DNA of 24,260 nucleotides, from contig DBCN01000071.1 in assembly GCA_002293065.1 (NCBI GenBank), positions 1 through 24,260 on the forward strand, given 5' to 3'. Below are positions 1 to 8,475 of the stretch, piece after piece (the first letter of the stretch is position 1; each line of letters begins with the position of its first letter). The DNA comes from Opitutia bacterium UBA957. Lineage in GTDB: Bacteria > Verrucomicrobiota > Verrucomicrobiia > Opitutales > UBA953. The notes under the pieces are model-generated. The model saw only the letters and a program-made list of their open reading frames with translations, had not been told where the DNA came from and ran no database searches. The translations under genes were made by a program, and so were the position numbers.

Positions 1-639
1 CCGAGCGGTTGCGGCAAGAGCACGCTGATGCGCGTCCTCGGTGGGCTCGATGAACCCATGGCTGGCCGCTCCGAACTGCTCGGGACCGACCTGGTCAACG
101 CCACCCCCCATGAGCGCGAAACGGTCCTCCGTCGGTCCGGCTTCCTGTTCCAAGGCGCGGCGCTCTTCTCTTCGCTCACGTTGCGCGAGAACGTGGAACT
201 GCCCATGCGGGAGTTCCTCCCCCTCCCTCCGCATGAAGTCGCCCAGCTCGCGGAATACAAGTTGGCCTTGGTCGGCCTGGCCGATGCGATGGACAAGCTG
301 CCTTCCGAAATCAGCGGCGGCATGGCCAAGCGGGCGGGCATCGCCCGCGCCCTCGCCTTGGACCCTTCCGTGATGTTCCTGGATGAACCCAGCGCGGGGC
401 TGGATCCGGTGACCTCCGGCAAGCTCGACGAACTGGTCCTGAAGATCAAGGAATCCTTTGGCACGACGATCATCTTGGTGAGCCACGAGGTGCCCAGCAT
501 CCTGCGGATCGCCGACTTCTGCGTTTACCTCGACTCGGATACCGGCACGATGGGCGCCTACGCTCCGCCGAAGGATTTCCTGTCGCCCACCGCCTACGCC
601 AAAGCCCACGCTTTCTTCACCCTCGCTCGGATATCCTGA
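1..639 (+). CDS. MlaF-like ABC transporter ATPase of an MCE lipid-transport system (5' truncated)
   Basis: This is the cytoplasmic ATPase of an MCE-type lipid importer, the class that moves phospholipid or other hydrophobic molecules between inner and outer membrane. The frame is open from base 1 and begins inside the Walker A motif (PSGCGKST), so roughly 30-40 N-terminal residues lie outside the window. The Q-loop (FLFQ), the signature SGGMAKR (the LSGGMxKR form typical of MlaF rather than the usual LSGGQ), Walker B with the D-loop (VMFLDEPSAGLDP) and the H-loop (SHE) follow in order. The next gene, three bases downstream, encodes the MCE protein, and an auxiliary lipoprotein follows. The MlaE-type permease is absent from the window and is expected just upstream. 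The family is secure; the transported lipid is not known. Confidence 0.93.
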   Translation, partial: PSGCGKSTLMRVLGGLDEPMAGRSELLGTDLVNATPHERETVLRRSGFLFQGAALFSSLTLRENVELPMREFLPLPPHEVAQLAEYKLALVGLADAMDKLPSEISGGMAKRAGIARALALDPSVMFLDEPSAGLDPVTSGKLDELVLKIKESFGTTIILVSHEVPSILRIADFCVYLDSDTGTMGAYAPPKDFLSPTAYAKAHAFFTLARIS

Positions 640-642
640 ACC

Positions 643-1686
643 ATGAGACGCCATGCCAACAAGACCTTGATCGGCGCCTTCGTCGCCGGTGGCGTCGTGC
701 TCTTCGTCACCGCCTTTATCCTGCTCGGGGCGGGCTCGTTCTCCGGCGCCAAGCCGACGGCGCTCGCCTACTTCGACGACTCGGTGAGCGGGCTCGACAT
801 CGGCGCCCCCGTCAAGTTCCGCGGGGTGACCATCGGCAAGGTCTCGCAAGTGCTCCTGCGCACGGAGAGCCAAGCGCCCTCCGATTACTCCATCCCCGTG
901 GTCATGGAATTCACCCCCGACCTGCTCACCCGCCGCGGACTCGATCAAGCCCTCGTCGACAAGAGTGGCCTGCGGGTCTCGGTCGAAAAAGGCCTCCGCG
1001 CCAAGCTGCAGCAGCAGTCGGTCATCACGGGCGTGCTTTACGTCGAATTGGACTACTTCCCCGATACGGCCTACAAGCTGCACGAGACCAAGGGCACGCA
1101 AGCGGAGATCCCCACGTTGCCGTCGAACCTTGGCGCCTTGACCAAGGCCGTCTCCCAGACGTTGGACCAACTCAGCCGCGTGGACTTCGTGGCCATCACC
1201 AAGAAGGTCGATTCCATCCTCGGGCGCATCGACAAGGGTGCCTCCCAGATCGAGTTCGAGAAGATCAACGGCAACCTCGTCCGGGCTTCCGACAACATCG
1301 CCCGCATCACGGGTGACCCGGCCATCTCCAAGGCGGTCGAAGATTTTTCGTCGGCCATGAAGTCGGTGGATTCACTCGTCAAACGCTTGAACCAACAGGT
1401 CGACCCGGTCGCCGAGGACATCAAGTCCATGGCCGCGGCTGGTCGCAAGGCGCTGGAACGCCTCAATGAAACGGCGGAAAACCTTCGCGCCCTGACCAAG
1501 GCCGGCTCCCCGACGCGACGGGAACTCGACACGGCTTTGGCCGATGTTTCGGAAGCCGCCACGGCCATCCGCTCCTTGGCCGACTTCCTCGAGCGTAATC
1601 CCGAAACCATCATCCAAGGACGCAGCAAGCGCAGCGCCCCCGAGAAACAGGTCGAACCCTCCTCCGAGACCCCCGCAAGCCAATGA
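643..1686 (+). CDS. MCE-domain (MlaD/PqiB-type) substrate-binding protein
   Basis: Periplasmic, membrane-anchored lipid-binding subunit of the MCE transporter, 347 residues. One transmembrane anchor spans about residues 10-30 after a positively charged start. A single MCE domain follows (about 38-135), with the characteristic stretch GLDIGAPVKFRGVTIGKV. The C-terminal 200 residues look largely helical, as expected for the part of MCE proteins that forms a channel or coiled bundle. The sequence FLERNPETIIQGR near residues 314-326 resembles the segment seen in MCE proteins that work with PqiC-type lipoproteins. The gene starts three bases after the ATPase stop and overlaps the lipoprotein gene by four bases, so it is surely co-transcribed and probably translationally coupled. 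The lipid substrate cannot be read from the sequence. Confidence 0.93.
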   Translation: MRRHANKTLIGAFVAGGVVLFVTAFILLGAGSFSGAKPTALAYFDDSVSGLDIGAPVKFRGVTIGKVSQVLLRTESQAPSDYSIPVVMEFTPDLLTRRGLDQALVDKSGLRVSVEKGLRAKLQQQSVITGVLYVELDYFPDTAYKLHETKGTQAEIPTLPSNLGALTKAVSQTLDQLSRVDFVAITKKVDSILGRIDKGASQIEFEKINGNLVRASDNIARITGDPAISKAVEDFSSAMKSVDSLVKRLNQQVDPVAEDIKSMAAAGRKALERLNETAENLRALTKAGSPTRRELDTALADVSEAATAIRSLADFLERNPETIIQGRSKRSAPEKQVEPSSETPASQ

Positions 1687-2267
1687 CCTGGCGTCACCTC
1701 TGCCTCTTGACGACCGTGCTCCTCTTCAGCGGTTGCATCGTCTTCGACAAAAAGAGCGAGTCCGTCTCGTTCCATCAGCTGGCGGCTCCGCAGGCCACCC
1801 CGACCGTCAGCGCGCCCCTGCTCTTCATCCCGCGCGTCACCCTGCCTTCCTCCCTCCGCCGTCCGACCTTGGTGCTGATCGACGAAGCCAACAACGTGCA
1901 GGTGGATGACTCCCATCGCTGGGCCAGTCCGCTCGACCGTGGTCTGGCGGAAGCCTTAGGCCAGCACCTCATCAAGAACACGGGCCGGCCCGTCACGCAC
2001 CAAGCCCCCAGTGAAAGCCACCTGGTGGTGCTCATCGACGTCGAGCAATTCGCACGTAGCCAGGGCACGGCCGTCCTCCAACTGCGCTTTCGGGTCGAAA
2101 ACGCTGCCGGCCAACTCCTGGCCGAGGGCCAAGGCACCTGGAACAGCCCGAAAGCGGACAAACCCGAAGACTTTGTGCGAGCTCAGTCGGAAAACCTCGC
2201 CAAGGCGGCCCTCATCATTGGTAAAGTGTTGGCTCCCCTGACGACCACGTCGGGGCAATCCCGATGA
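1683..2267 (+). CDS. PqiC/ABC-auxiliary-type outer-membrane lipoprotein
   Basis: A 194-residue predicted lipoprotein. The signal peptide ends in LLFSGC, giving a lipidated Cys18. The mature part fits the ABC-transport auxiliary lipoprotein family (PqiC/DUF330): a segment on putative binding-site residues (LVLIDEANNVQVDDSHRW), followed by ASPLDRGLAEALGQHL, which matches the usual W-x-x-PL...L pattern. In characterised systems such proteins sit in the outer membrane and receive the end of the MCE channel. Its start overlaps the MCE gene stop (ATGA), and its own end overlaps the next gene by four bases. The call rests on motif memory plus strong operon context; I ran no profile search. Confidence 0.85.
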   Translation: MTWRHLCLLTTVLLFSGCIVFDKKSESVSFHQLAAPQATPTVSAPLLFIPRVTLPSSLRRPTLVLIDEANNVQVDDSHRWASPLDRGLAEALGQHLIKNTGRPVTHQAPSESHLVVLIDVEQFARSQGTAVLQLRFRVENAAGQLLAEGQGTWNSPKADKPEDFVRAQSENLAKAALIIGKVLAPLTTTSGQSR

Positions 2268-2737
2268 CCGACCAACCTATCCACCGCCCCAACGGCTTCA
2301 GCGAAGCGACCGGTGAGATCTGCTACGACCTTCCTTCGGCCTACATTCCGCATCGCGCCACCGGCCTGCTGCACCTAGCCCGCTTCATCGGTAAGATCCG
2401 CAAGCATCTGCAAGGCGAGCTCCCGAAGTCCTATCAACGCAACTTCTGCAAGGGCTTCGACCGCTTCCTCTGCCTGCACCTTCAAGTCGAACCCGAGGCC
2501 GTCATCCAATGCGTCCGGGAAGCCCAAAGTGAAGCCGACCTGGACGCCCGCCTGCTTGCCCTCTTCCCCAAGGACCTCCGGGTCCATGTCTGGAACCGCG
2601 AACTCGTCCAAAAAGGGATGAGCGAAATGGGCCGCGAAGCCTTGAACGACGCCAAGCGTAAGATGGGTTCGCTTGATCGCACCGACGTGATTTCTTTTGC
2701 CGACATGATTGATTTTGATGAGGGACGCATCCTGTGA
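2264..2737 (+). CDS. DUF5069-like small protein
   Basis: A 157-residue soluble protein with no signal peptide or membrane segment. The pattern GLLHLARFIGKIRKHLQGEL, then an aromatic-rich F-x-x-FL segment and a later run EAVIQCVREAQSEADLDARL, resembles the DUF5069 family, small proteins of unknown function that are common in Verrucomicrobiota and Planctomycetota. The family assignment comes from recall of the family pattern and is moderate. The gene overlaps its neighbours by four bases on each side (ATGA upstream, GTGA downstream), so it is embedded in the MCE operon. Its function is unknown; the tight coupling could mean a role in envelope lipid homeostasis, or simple hitch-hiking. Confidence 0.72.
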   Translation: MTDQPIHRPNGFSEATGEICYDLPSAYIPHRATGLLHLARFIGKIRKHLQGELPKSYQRNFCKGFDRFLCLHLQVEPEAVIQCVREAQSEADLDARLLALFPKDLRVHVWNRELVQKGMSEMGREALNDAKRKMGSLDRTDVISFADMIDFDEGRIL

Positions 2738-3561
2738 GTACGGACGACGCCAATCCCAACCGACTGGTCCTGCGCGGAATCGACGCGGTATTGGCCTGTA
2801 TCCAGGAGCACCCCAAAGCGCTCCGCGAGGTCCATGCCTCCGCCGCCTTCGTGGCCGCCTTGTCTCCCTTCGTCATCGCCCTCGAGGCTCAAGGGGTCAA
2901 GTTGCGGACCTCTTCGCCCGACGACATGTCCTACCTCTGCGAGGAGTCCTGTCATGATGCTTGCGCGGTGACCATGCGCCCTGAACCCGGCCACGTCCGC
3001 GTGGCGGACTTCTCCGAATGGCGCGAGAAGCATGAGACCGTCGTCATCGCCGACCACGTCACGCGCCCCGCCGACTTGGCGGCCATCGCCCGCACCATGA
3101 GTGCCTTCGGTATCCAGCGCCTGCTGCTCTCTTCCGGCACCGAAAAACTCGCCTTCGATCCGCTGGTCTGGTCGCTCGCCCGTGGCGCGATGGAACACGT
3201 CCGCATGATGCGTGCCGCCGCCCTCGGCGGTTTGCTCAAACTGGTGGAAGACAAGTGTTGCGTCGTGGGTTTCACGCCGGGTGTCGGCCGTAAGGTCGAC
3301 CTCGGAACCCCGGTGCGGGTCCCCGGTCGCCACCTCGCCCTCCTGCTGAGCGGCACGGAAATCCATGGCGACCTCCAGCCCCGACTGGATCACGTTTTCC
3401 GTTACCCTGGTGTCGTCAGCCGGCCCTCTTTGGCCCTGGCCGAAGCCGCGCCGATCGCCATCGCCTGGATCGCCTCCACGCCGCAGCCACGCGCCGATGG
3501 CTTCCTGGCCCGGAAGCGCGCCCGCCACCTGAAGTCCGATCCACCCCCACCTTCTGCCTAA
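2734..3561 (+). CDS. SpoU/TrmH-family (SPOUT) RNA methyltransferase-like protein with degenerate motifs
   Basis: A 275-residue protein starting at GTG, which overlaps the preceding stop. Residues 10-80 resemble the N-terminal RNA-binding domain of TrmH/RlmB-type enzymes, and 101-247 the SPOUT knot. Motif 1 is RPADLAAIARTMSAFG: the catalytic-type Arg120 is kept, but the canonical Asn and Gly are Asp114 and Ala116. Motif 2 is LLLSGTEIHGD, with Thr208 in place of Asn. Motif 3 is SLALAEAA in place of SLNVSVA, so Asn is replaced by Ala234. The family normally 2'-O-methylates ribose in rRNA or tRNA. So many substitutions leave activity uncertain: it may have shifted substrate or have become an RNA-binding protein. 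The fold is confident; the reaction is inference. Confidence 0.82.
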   Translation: MSTDDANPNRLVLRGIDAVLACIQEHPKALREVHASAAFVAALSPFVIALEAQGVKLRTSSPDDMSYLCEESCHDACAVTMRPEPGHVRVADFSEWREKHETVVIADHVTRPADLAAIARTMSAFGIQRLLLSSGTEKLAFDPLVWSLARGAMEHVRMMRAAALGGLLKLVEDKCCVVGFTPGVGRKVDLGTPVRVPGRHLALLLSGTEIHGDLQPRLDHVFRYPGVVSRPSLALAEAAPIAIAWIASTPQPRADGFLARKRARHLKSDPPPPSA

Positions 3562-3563
3562 CC

Positions 3564-4421
3564 ATGTCGTCCGTCCAGCCGCCCGAAGGCGAGAACGTCA
3601 TCTCGCTACAGAACATCAGCCGCAACTTCCTGTCGATGCTCCAGCGCCAGCACGACATGTTGGCCTACAGCCTCGCCGGACTCCGCACCGCCGACCCCAA
3701 GGCCTACGCCTATTATTCCACGGTCTCCCGCGTCATGCCTGCCCCCCAGGTGCACCTGCCGCACGACCAGATGTTGGCTTATGCCCGCAACCTGATGCTG
3801 CGCACCAGCATCAACGACCTCATCGGCCTCTCGGCGGAATGCATGAATCACTGCCATTTGCTCTGCACGCTCATTCGCGTGCGCGGCAAGCAGCAGCAGG
3901 TCAGCCCGGAACTCGACAAGCAGATCGCCCAGAAGCACGAAGCCTTCTGCCGCATGAACCTCCAGGAGAAGTTCAATGAGCTGGAGGCCACCTTCGACAT
4001 CGTCTGCGACCTCGAGGATGGCATCTTCAGCCTCGCCGCCGCCCTCCGCGTCTTGGTCCGTGGCGGCATGGTCACCAACGACGACATCACGCCCGACGGT
4101 TCGCTGACCTTGGAGTTCAAGTCGATGAAGGATATCGAGGTCCCCAACGACTCCCCCGAGGCCTTGCCGGAGAACACGCCCATCGAGCGTCCCCTCGGCC
4201 TCACGGGCACTCCGCAGATCAACCTGACGGGCGGCTTGAACAAGTCGACCAAGACGATCTCCAAGCTCTCCGACACCCAGCGCACCTTCCGTCCCGGCGA
4301 GATGCTCGACTTGACGGATGAAGAAGTGCTCGGGCTCAACATCACGGTCGCCAAATTCTTCGACGGCCTGTTCCGCTCCGTCGAACACTACGGACGGACC
4401 TCGCTCGGCGACCCCAAGTAA
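3564..4421 (+). CDS. Conserved-looking helical protein of unknown function
   Basis: I do not recognise this 285-residue protein. It has no signal peptide or membrane segment and looks cytoplasmic. Residues 1-170 are mostly helical and rich in Gln, Leu, Met and Arg; His, Cys and Met cluster near 90-105 (AECMNHCHLLC), and an acidic helix follows (EKFNELEATFDIVCDLEDG). Residues 185-240 form a Pro/Thr/Gly-rich linker, and the end is another helical stretch (DEEVLGLNITVAKFFDGLF). The Cys/His cluster could bind metal, but the spacing fits no motif I know. It begins two bases after the SPOUT gene and is followed ten bases later by the transporter gene, so it belongs to the same transcript. Codon use matches its neighbours. 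Confidence 0.85.
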   Translation: MSSVQPPEGENVISLQNISRNFLSMLQRQHDMLAYSLAGLRTADPKAYAYYSTVSRVMPAPQVHLPHDQMLAYARNLMLRTSINDLIGLSAECMNHCHLLCTLIRVRGKQQQVSPELDKQIAQKHEAFCRMNLQEKFNELEATFDIVCDLEDGIFSLAAALRVLVRGGMVTNDDITPDGSLTLEFKSMKDIEVPNDSPEALPENTPIERPLGLTGTPQINLTGGLNKSTKTISKLSDTQRTFRPGEMLDLTDEEVLGLNITVAKFFDGLFRSVEHYGRTSLGDPK

Positions 4422-4430
4422 GGCCGGGCC

Positions 4431-5708
4431 ATGGACGCGCCGGCTCAGATCCATCGACCGCGCTTGGCATGGCTATGGGTGGTGGGTGGCTTCTTGTTCC
4501 AAGCGCTGCCCGCCGCGATCCGGGAGGAGGCCCTTCCCGTTGCGCTCAAGAACATCGGCATCTCGAACGCCCGCATCACCCAAGTGGTGGCGATCCTCGG
4601 TCTTGCCGTAGCGGTCAAGATCCTCTGGGCGCCGCTGATGCCGCTGACCGGGCCGACCAGGCGTTTCATCCTGATTGCCCAAGCTTGCCTCCTGCTCGCG
4701 CTCCTCGGCTTGGCTACCCTCGTCGGCCAAGCCTCGCAGTCCACGGTTCTCATCCTCGGCACCCTGACCCTGATTTCCGTGCTGTCGGCCGGCCATGACT
4801 ACGCCCTCGATGGTTACTTCGTCTCTTCCTTGGATGACCAAGGCCGGGCCCAACACTCCGGCTTGCTCAGCTTCGCCTCCAAGACCGGGCAAGTCATCGC
4901 CGGTCCCGGTTTGATCTGGTGGGCAGGCCACCAGATGAGCCAGGACGTTCCGGCCAGCGCGGCTTGGCAAGCGGCGCTCCTCGTCGCCATCGGTGTCGGG
5001 ACCCTCGCTTGGGTGGCCAACCAATATGCGTTCCGGCGCGAGCCCGCCTTGCCCAGCAACACCTCGTCCTTCGGTGAACGGCTGACGGGCATGGGCGTCG
5101 CCTTGCGCGACATGCTGCGCGACCCGCGCTTTCCGGCCTTGCTCGGACTGATCTTCTTCTATCGCGCGAGCGAAATCCATATGGCCCGGGTGCTGCCGTT
5201 GTTCGCCATTTCGCAGGCTTCGGAAGGAGGCTTGGCCTTGGGGAACGAGACCTACGCGCTGCTCCGCATCCCCACCGCCATCTTGGGGCTAGCCCTCGGC
5301 GGGCTCTTTGGTTCATTCGTCGTGACCAACCGCGGTTTGGCCAAGTCACTGATGCCCCTCGGCGTGCTGATGCACCTGCCCTTGCTGGGGATCGCTTGGT
5401 TGGCGGCCAACCCGCAAGTCAGCCTCACGACCATCAGCGTCCTCTTCTTCATCGAATACTTCGCCTACGGCGCGGGGGTCTGCGCCCTCCTCTTGGCGAT
5501 GATGAAATTGGCCGCCGGCGACGAAGCGGCGACGCGCTATGCCCTTCTCTCGACCATCGCCCTGGTCGCCAGCTACCTGCCGGGTTTGTGGGCCGGGGCG
5601 CTGGCGCAGCAACTCGGCTACGCTCATTACTTCCTCTTCGCGGTGGCCCTCGCTCTTCCTGGTTTGCTGGCCGCCCACTGGGGTCGCCGGGCGTTCTCGG
5701 AAAACTAA
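4431..5708 (+). CDS. AmpG-like (PAT family) MFS transporter
   Basis: A 425-residue integral membrane protein with about twelve hydrophobic segments. It resembles the PAT branch of the major facilitator superfamily (AmpG muropeptide permease and acetyl-CoA transporter relatives). The first helix ends in a QALPAAIREEALPVALK loop, followed by IGISNARITQVVAILG and VKILWAPLMPL, which parallels AmpG's lipid-facing start and its KFLWAPL motif. A second marker is HDYALDGYFVSSLDDQGRA, the D-x-x-x-DGY...R segment of this family. The substrate could be a muropeptide, a sugar or a nucleotide-linked compound. It is the last gene of the MCE string, and its stop overlaps the stop of the convergent peptidase gene by four bases. 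Confidence 0.85.
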   Translation: MDAPAQIHRPRLAWLWVVGGFLFQALPAAIREEALPVALKNIGISNARITQVVAILGLAVAVKILWAPLMPLTGPTRRFILIAQACLLLALLGLATLVGQASQSTVLILGTLTLISVLSAGHDYALDGYFVSSLDDQGRAQHSGLLSFASKTGQVIAGPGLIWWAGHQMSQDVPASAAWQAALLVAIGVGTLAWVANQYAFRREPALPSNTSSFGERLTGMGVALRDMLRDPRFPALLGLIFFYRASEIHMARVLPLFAISQASEGGLALGNETYALLRIPTAILGLALGGLFGSFVVTNRGLAKSLMPLGVLMHLPLLGIAWLAANPQVSLTTISVLFFIEYFAYGAGVCALLLAMMKLAAGDEAATRYALLSTIALVASYLPGLWAGALAQQLGYAHYFLFAVALALPGLLAAHWGRRAFSEN

Positions 5709-8260
5709 ACCTTCTTCGGTAGCACGACCAAGGTCTGCGCCAGTTTGGCGTCGAGGAAGCGGCGGGCGAAGTCCTGCACGGCGCGCTCATCGGTGGCGGC
5801 CATGCGGCGATCCCACTCGGCATCGAAGTTTGCCCCCAGCCCGACGAGTTCCCGCACCATCGCCCCCTGCATGCGGGCACCCGCGGATTGCCGGCCCTGA
5901 CGACGGTTGACGCGCAGTCGGCGCTTGGCGTCTTCGATCTCCTCGGGCTTGAACTGGCCCTTACGTAGACGCACGAGTTCCGCCTCCATCTCCCGGAGGA
6001 CTTCCTCGGAGGCTTCCGCCGTGGTGCCGGCGTAGAGGTAGAACATCCCTTGGTCGACGGTTTCGACGCGGGTGGCGCCGACGAAATAGGCCAAGCCCTT
6101 CTCTTCGCGGACCCGATGGAAAAGCCCGCTCGCCATGCCGCTGAGGAGTTCTTCGGCGACATTGGCCGCGGTGACGAGGTCGGGGCCGAAACCGCAGTGC
6201 GGGTAGGCCACGCAGACCACGGCCTGTTCACCGACCGCCTCATGGCGCTCGCTGCGCGCCAACTGCGGGGCGTGGAGGGGTAAGCCCTTGGGCTCGAAGG
6301 CGACCTTGGGGAGATGGCCGAAACGCGCCTCGACGAAATCCAGGGCGGCTTGCCGGTCATAGGAGCCGCTGATGCCCACGACGAGATTGCCGGCGACCAC
6401 GAGCTGCTGCTGCAAGGTCGCCAAGTCTTGGGTGGTGATGGCCGCCAAGGTCTCCGGCGTGCCCGAAGCATCGATGCCCAACGGGTGCTCGCCGAAGAAC
6501 TGCTCCAGCAACCGTAAGCGCGCCTTCTCCACGATATCGTCGGCCGCCTCGCGGCAAGCGGCGATGGCCGCCGCCCGTTCGGTCTCGAAGGTCTCGGGCA
6601 ATAACTTCGGGTAGAGGACGCCGTCCGTCACCAGCTCGGCGATCTTGGCGAAATCGGAACTCAGGGCCTCGCCCCAAACCCCGCACGTGATTTGTGAACC
6701 ATAGTCGGCGAAGGTCGCCCCCATGGCATCGACCTGACTCGCCACCTCCTCCTTGGTGCGTTTGGCCGTATCGCGCGTGAGCAAGGTCGACAGCAACCCG
6801 GTGGTGCCGCGCTTGCCGGCCTCTTCGTAGGCTGTCCCGGCGGCCACGAAGACGCCGAAACCCGCCTTGGGGATGGCTTCATCGGGCTGCAGCAGCACCC
6901 GCACGCCATTGGCCAAGGTGAGGATTTCGAAGCTTTCCGCCGCCGGTGTCGGGCGGCGGGCCAGCGCCACTTCCGCGGCCTTCTGCCCACGCATGGTCGC
7001 TTGGGTGACGGTTTCGGGCTTCAACCACTGGCGGGCCGACTTGGTGAGTTCCTCCGGCGTCACCTTGGCGAGTTCCTCCACGCCGCGGCGGGGCCAAGAG
7101 ATATCATGCCCCACGCACGCGGCGTAACCATAACGGGAAACCGCGGCATGGATGTTCTTCAAGCCATTGACCATCGCGACGACGGATTGCCGACGCACCT
7201 TGTCCAGTTGGGCTTGCGATACGCCTTTCTGCAGAAGCCGATCGATGACCTCGAAGTAGGCCCGCTCGATGGCCGCCGCATCAGCCCCGGCATCGCCGAT
7301 CCAACTCAGCCAAGCCAAGCCGACGTCGCGTATGCCCATGACATGCGCATCGATGGCGTGGATGAGTTTCCGTTTCTCGCGAAGCTCATCCCACAGCAAG
7401 GAGCTGTTGCCGGAGCCCAAGACCCCGAGGCACAAATCGAGCGGCGCACGGCCCTGGGCGAAGAAACCCGGCACGCGCCAAGTCGCGACCCCCTTGGTCG
7501 TCGAGACATCGCGCACCAGGTCGCAACGCCGCGGCCCGGCTTGCGGTGGTTCGAAAGCCGGAATGACTTCCAGACCCGGACGTCGCGGGAAGCGACCGAA
7601 CCAGCGTTCGGCCGAGGCGAAGGCTTCCTCGGGTTCCATCGAGCCCCCGAGCGCCAACACGACGTTACCCGGAGCGTAGCGACCGGCATGGTAGGCCCGC
7701 AGGTCCTCGGGGGTGATGCGCACGAAGAGCTCCCGGTGTCCGATGATCGGATGCCGCATCGGGTGGCTCCGCAGGCTTTCGGCCAAGACCTGCTCGGCCA
7801 AGATGCTGTCGTGTTCATCGTCGCGCATGGCGATTTCGCGCAAGATCACCTCGCGCTCCATCTTGCAGTCCGCTTCGGAAATGAGGGGGTCGAAGACCAT
7901 CTCCGACAGGGCCTCCATCGCGGTTTCAAAGCCTTCTTGCGGCGCATCGATATGGTAGACGGTGCGGTCGAAGGTCGTGTAGGCGTTCGAATTGCCGCCC
8001 GAACGATGGACGGCCTCCGTCAACTCACGATTGGTGAAACGCCCCGTACCCTTGAAGACCATGTGCTCCAGGTAATGCGAAATGCCCGAACCTTCCCAAC
8101 GGCCTTCCTGCGCGCTGCCGGTCCGCACCCACGCCTGAACCGTGCAGAGGCCGATGTGCGGGCGGTGCACGTAGATGACCTCCAGACCGTTGGCGAGCAC
8201 ACGTCTTTCGGGGTCCGGGCCAGCGATCTGGCTGAAGCTGAGTCCTTCAAGAAATGACAT
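5705..8260 (-). CDS. M16-family zinc metallopeptidase, two-domain fusion
   Basis: An 851-residue inverzincin peptidase. The N-terminal half carries the reversed zinc motif HYLEH (His62, Glu65, His66), with the third ligand predicted at Glu142 in EVILREIAM, the spacing expected for M16. From about residue 430 a second M16 copy begins (FEILTLANGVRVLLQPDE), but the place of its HxxEH reads GLLSTLL. This is the usual arrangement of one active and one inactive half in a single chain. I chose the ATG at 8260 because MSFLEGLSF leads into the normal family start; a longer frame up to 8407 is open but adds an atypical low-quality extension. No signal peptide is evident from the 8260 start. Likely role: degradation or processing of peptides. 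Confidence 0.92.
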   Translation of the reverse strand: MSFLEGLSFSQIAGPDPERRVLANGLEVIYVHRPHIGLCTVQAWVRTGSAQEGRWEGSGISHYLEHMVFKGTGRFTNRELTEAVHRSGGNSNAYTTFDRTVYHIDAPQEGFETAMEALSEMVFDPLISEADCKMEREVILREIAMRDDEHDSILAEQVLAESLRSHPMRHPIIGHRELFVRITPEDLRAYHAGRYAPGNVVLALGGSMEPEEAFASAERWFGRFPRRPGLEVIPAFEPPQAGPRRCDLVRDVSTTKGVATWRVPGFFAQGRAPLDLCLGVLGSGNSSLLWDELREKRKLIHAIDAHVMGIRDVGLAWLSWIGDAGADAAAIERAYFEVIDRLLQKGVSQAQLDKVRRQSVVAMVNGLKNIHAAVSRYGYAACVGHDISWPRRGVEELAKVTPEELTKSARQWLKPETVTQATMRGQKAAEVALARRPTPAAESFEILTLANGVRVLLQPDEAIPKAGFGVFVAAGTAYEEAGKRGTTGLLSTLLTRDTAKRTKEEVASQVDAMGATFADYGSQITCGVWGEALSSDFAKIAELVTDGVLYPKLLPETFETERAAAIAACREAADDIVEKARLRLLEQFFGEHPLGIDASGTPETLAAITTQDLATLQQQLVVAGNLVVGISGSYDRQAALDFVEARFGHLPKVAFEPKGLPLHAPQLARSERHEAVGEQAVVCVAYPHCGFGPDLVTAANVAEELLSGMASGLFHRVREEKGLAYFVGATRVETVDQGMFYLYAGTTAEASEEVLREMEAELVRLRKGQFKPEEIEDAKRRLRVNRRQGRQSAGARMQGAMVRELVGLGANFDAEWDRRMAATDERAVQDFARRFLDAKLAQTLVVLPKKV

Positions 8261-8475
8261 GCCGTTAGGTATGCCGCTCCCGAAGGCGGGTGCAAGCGTG
8301 AGGCATGGGTTATTTGCCATGGCCCAGCCTGCATGGACAGCCGGCGAGCGGATGAAGCGCCAGCCGCGCGGCGGACTTGGCAAATCAACAATGCCATTGA
8401 AAAACAAGGGGAGCCCCCCTATCCCCTTCTTTCCCCTTGATCCAAGGGGTTCTCCGTCCTTCCCGTCCTTCGTCC

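Noticed and set aside
7001..8257. Long open frame opposite the M16 peptidase
   Set aside because: It runs antisense to a confident gene, shows no recognisable family, and long shadow frames are common in GC-rich DNA.
8261..8407. In-frame extension of the M16 peptidase to a start at 8407
   Set aside because: The added 49 residues do not look like a signal peptide or a family N-terminus; the ATG at 8260 leads straight into the conserved start.
8433..8449. CCCCTT-GATCC-AAGGGG hairpin as a terminator
   Set aside because: The stem is only six pairs, no T-run follows on either strand, and it lies between divergent genes, where a terminator would have no purpose.
8437..8475. TTG start for prfB 13 codons upstream
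   Set aside because: The 8476 ATG aligns residue for residue with E. coli RF2, and the extra codons are a translated C-rich leader.
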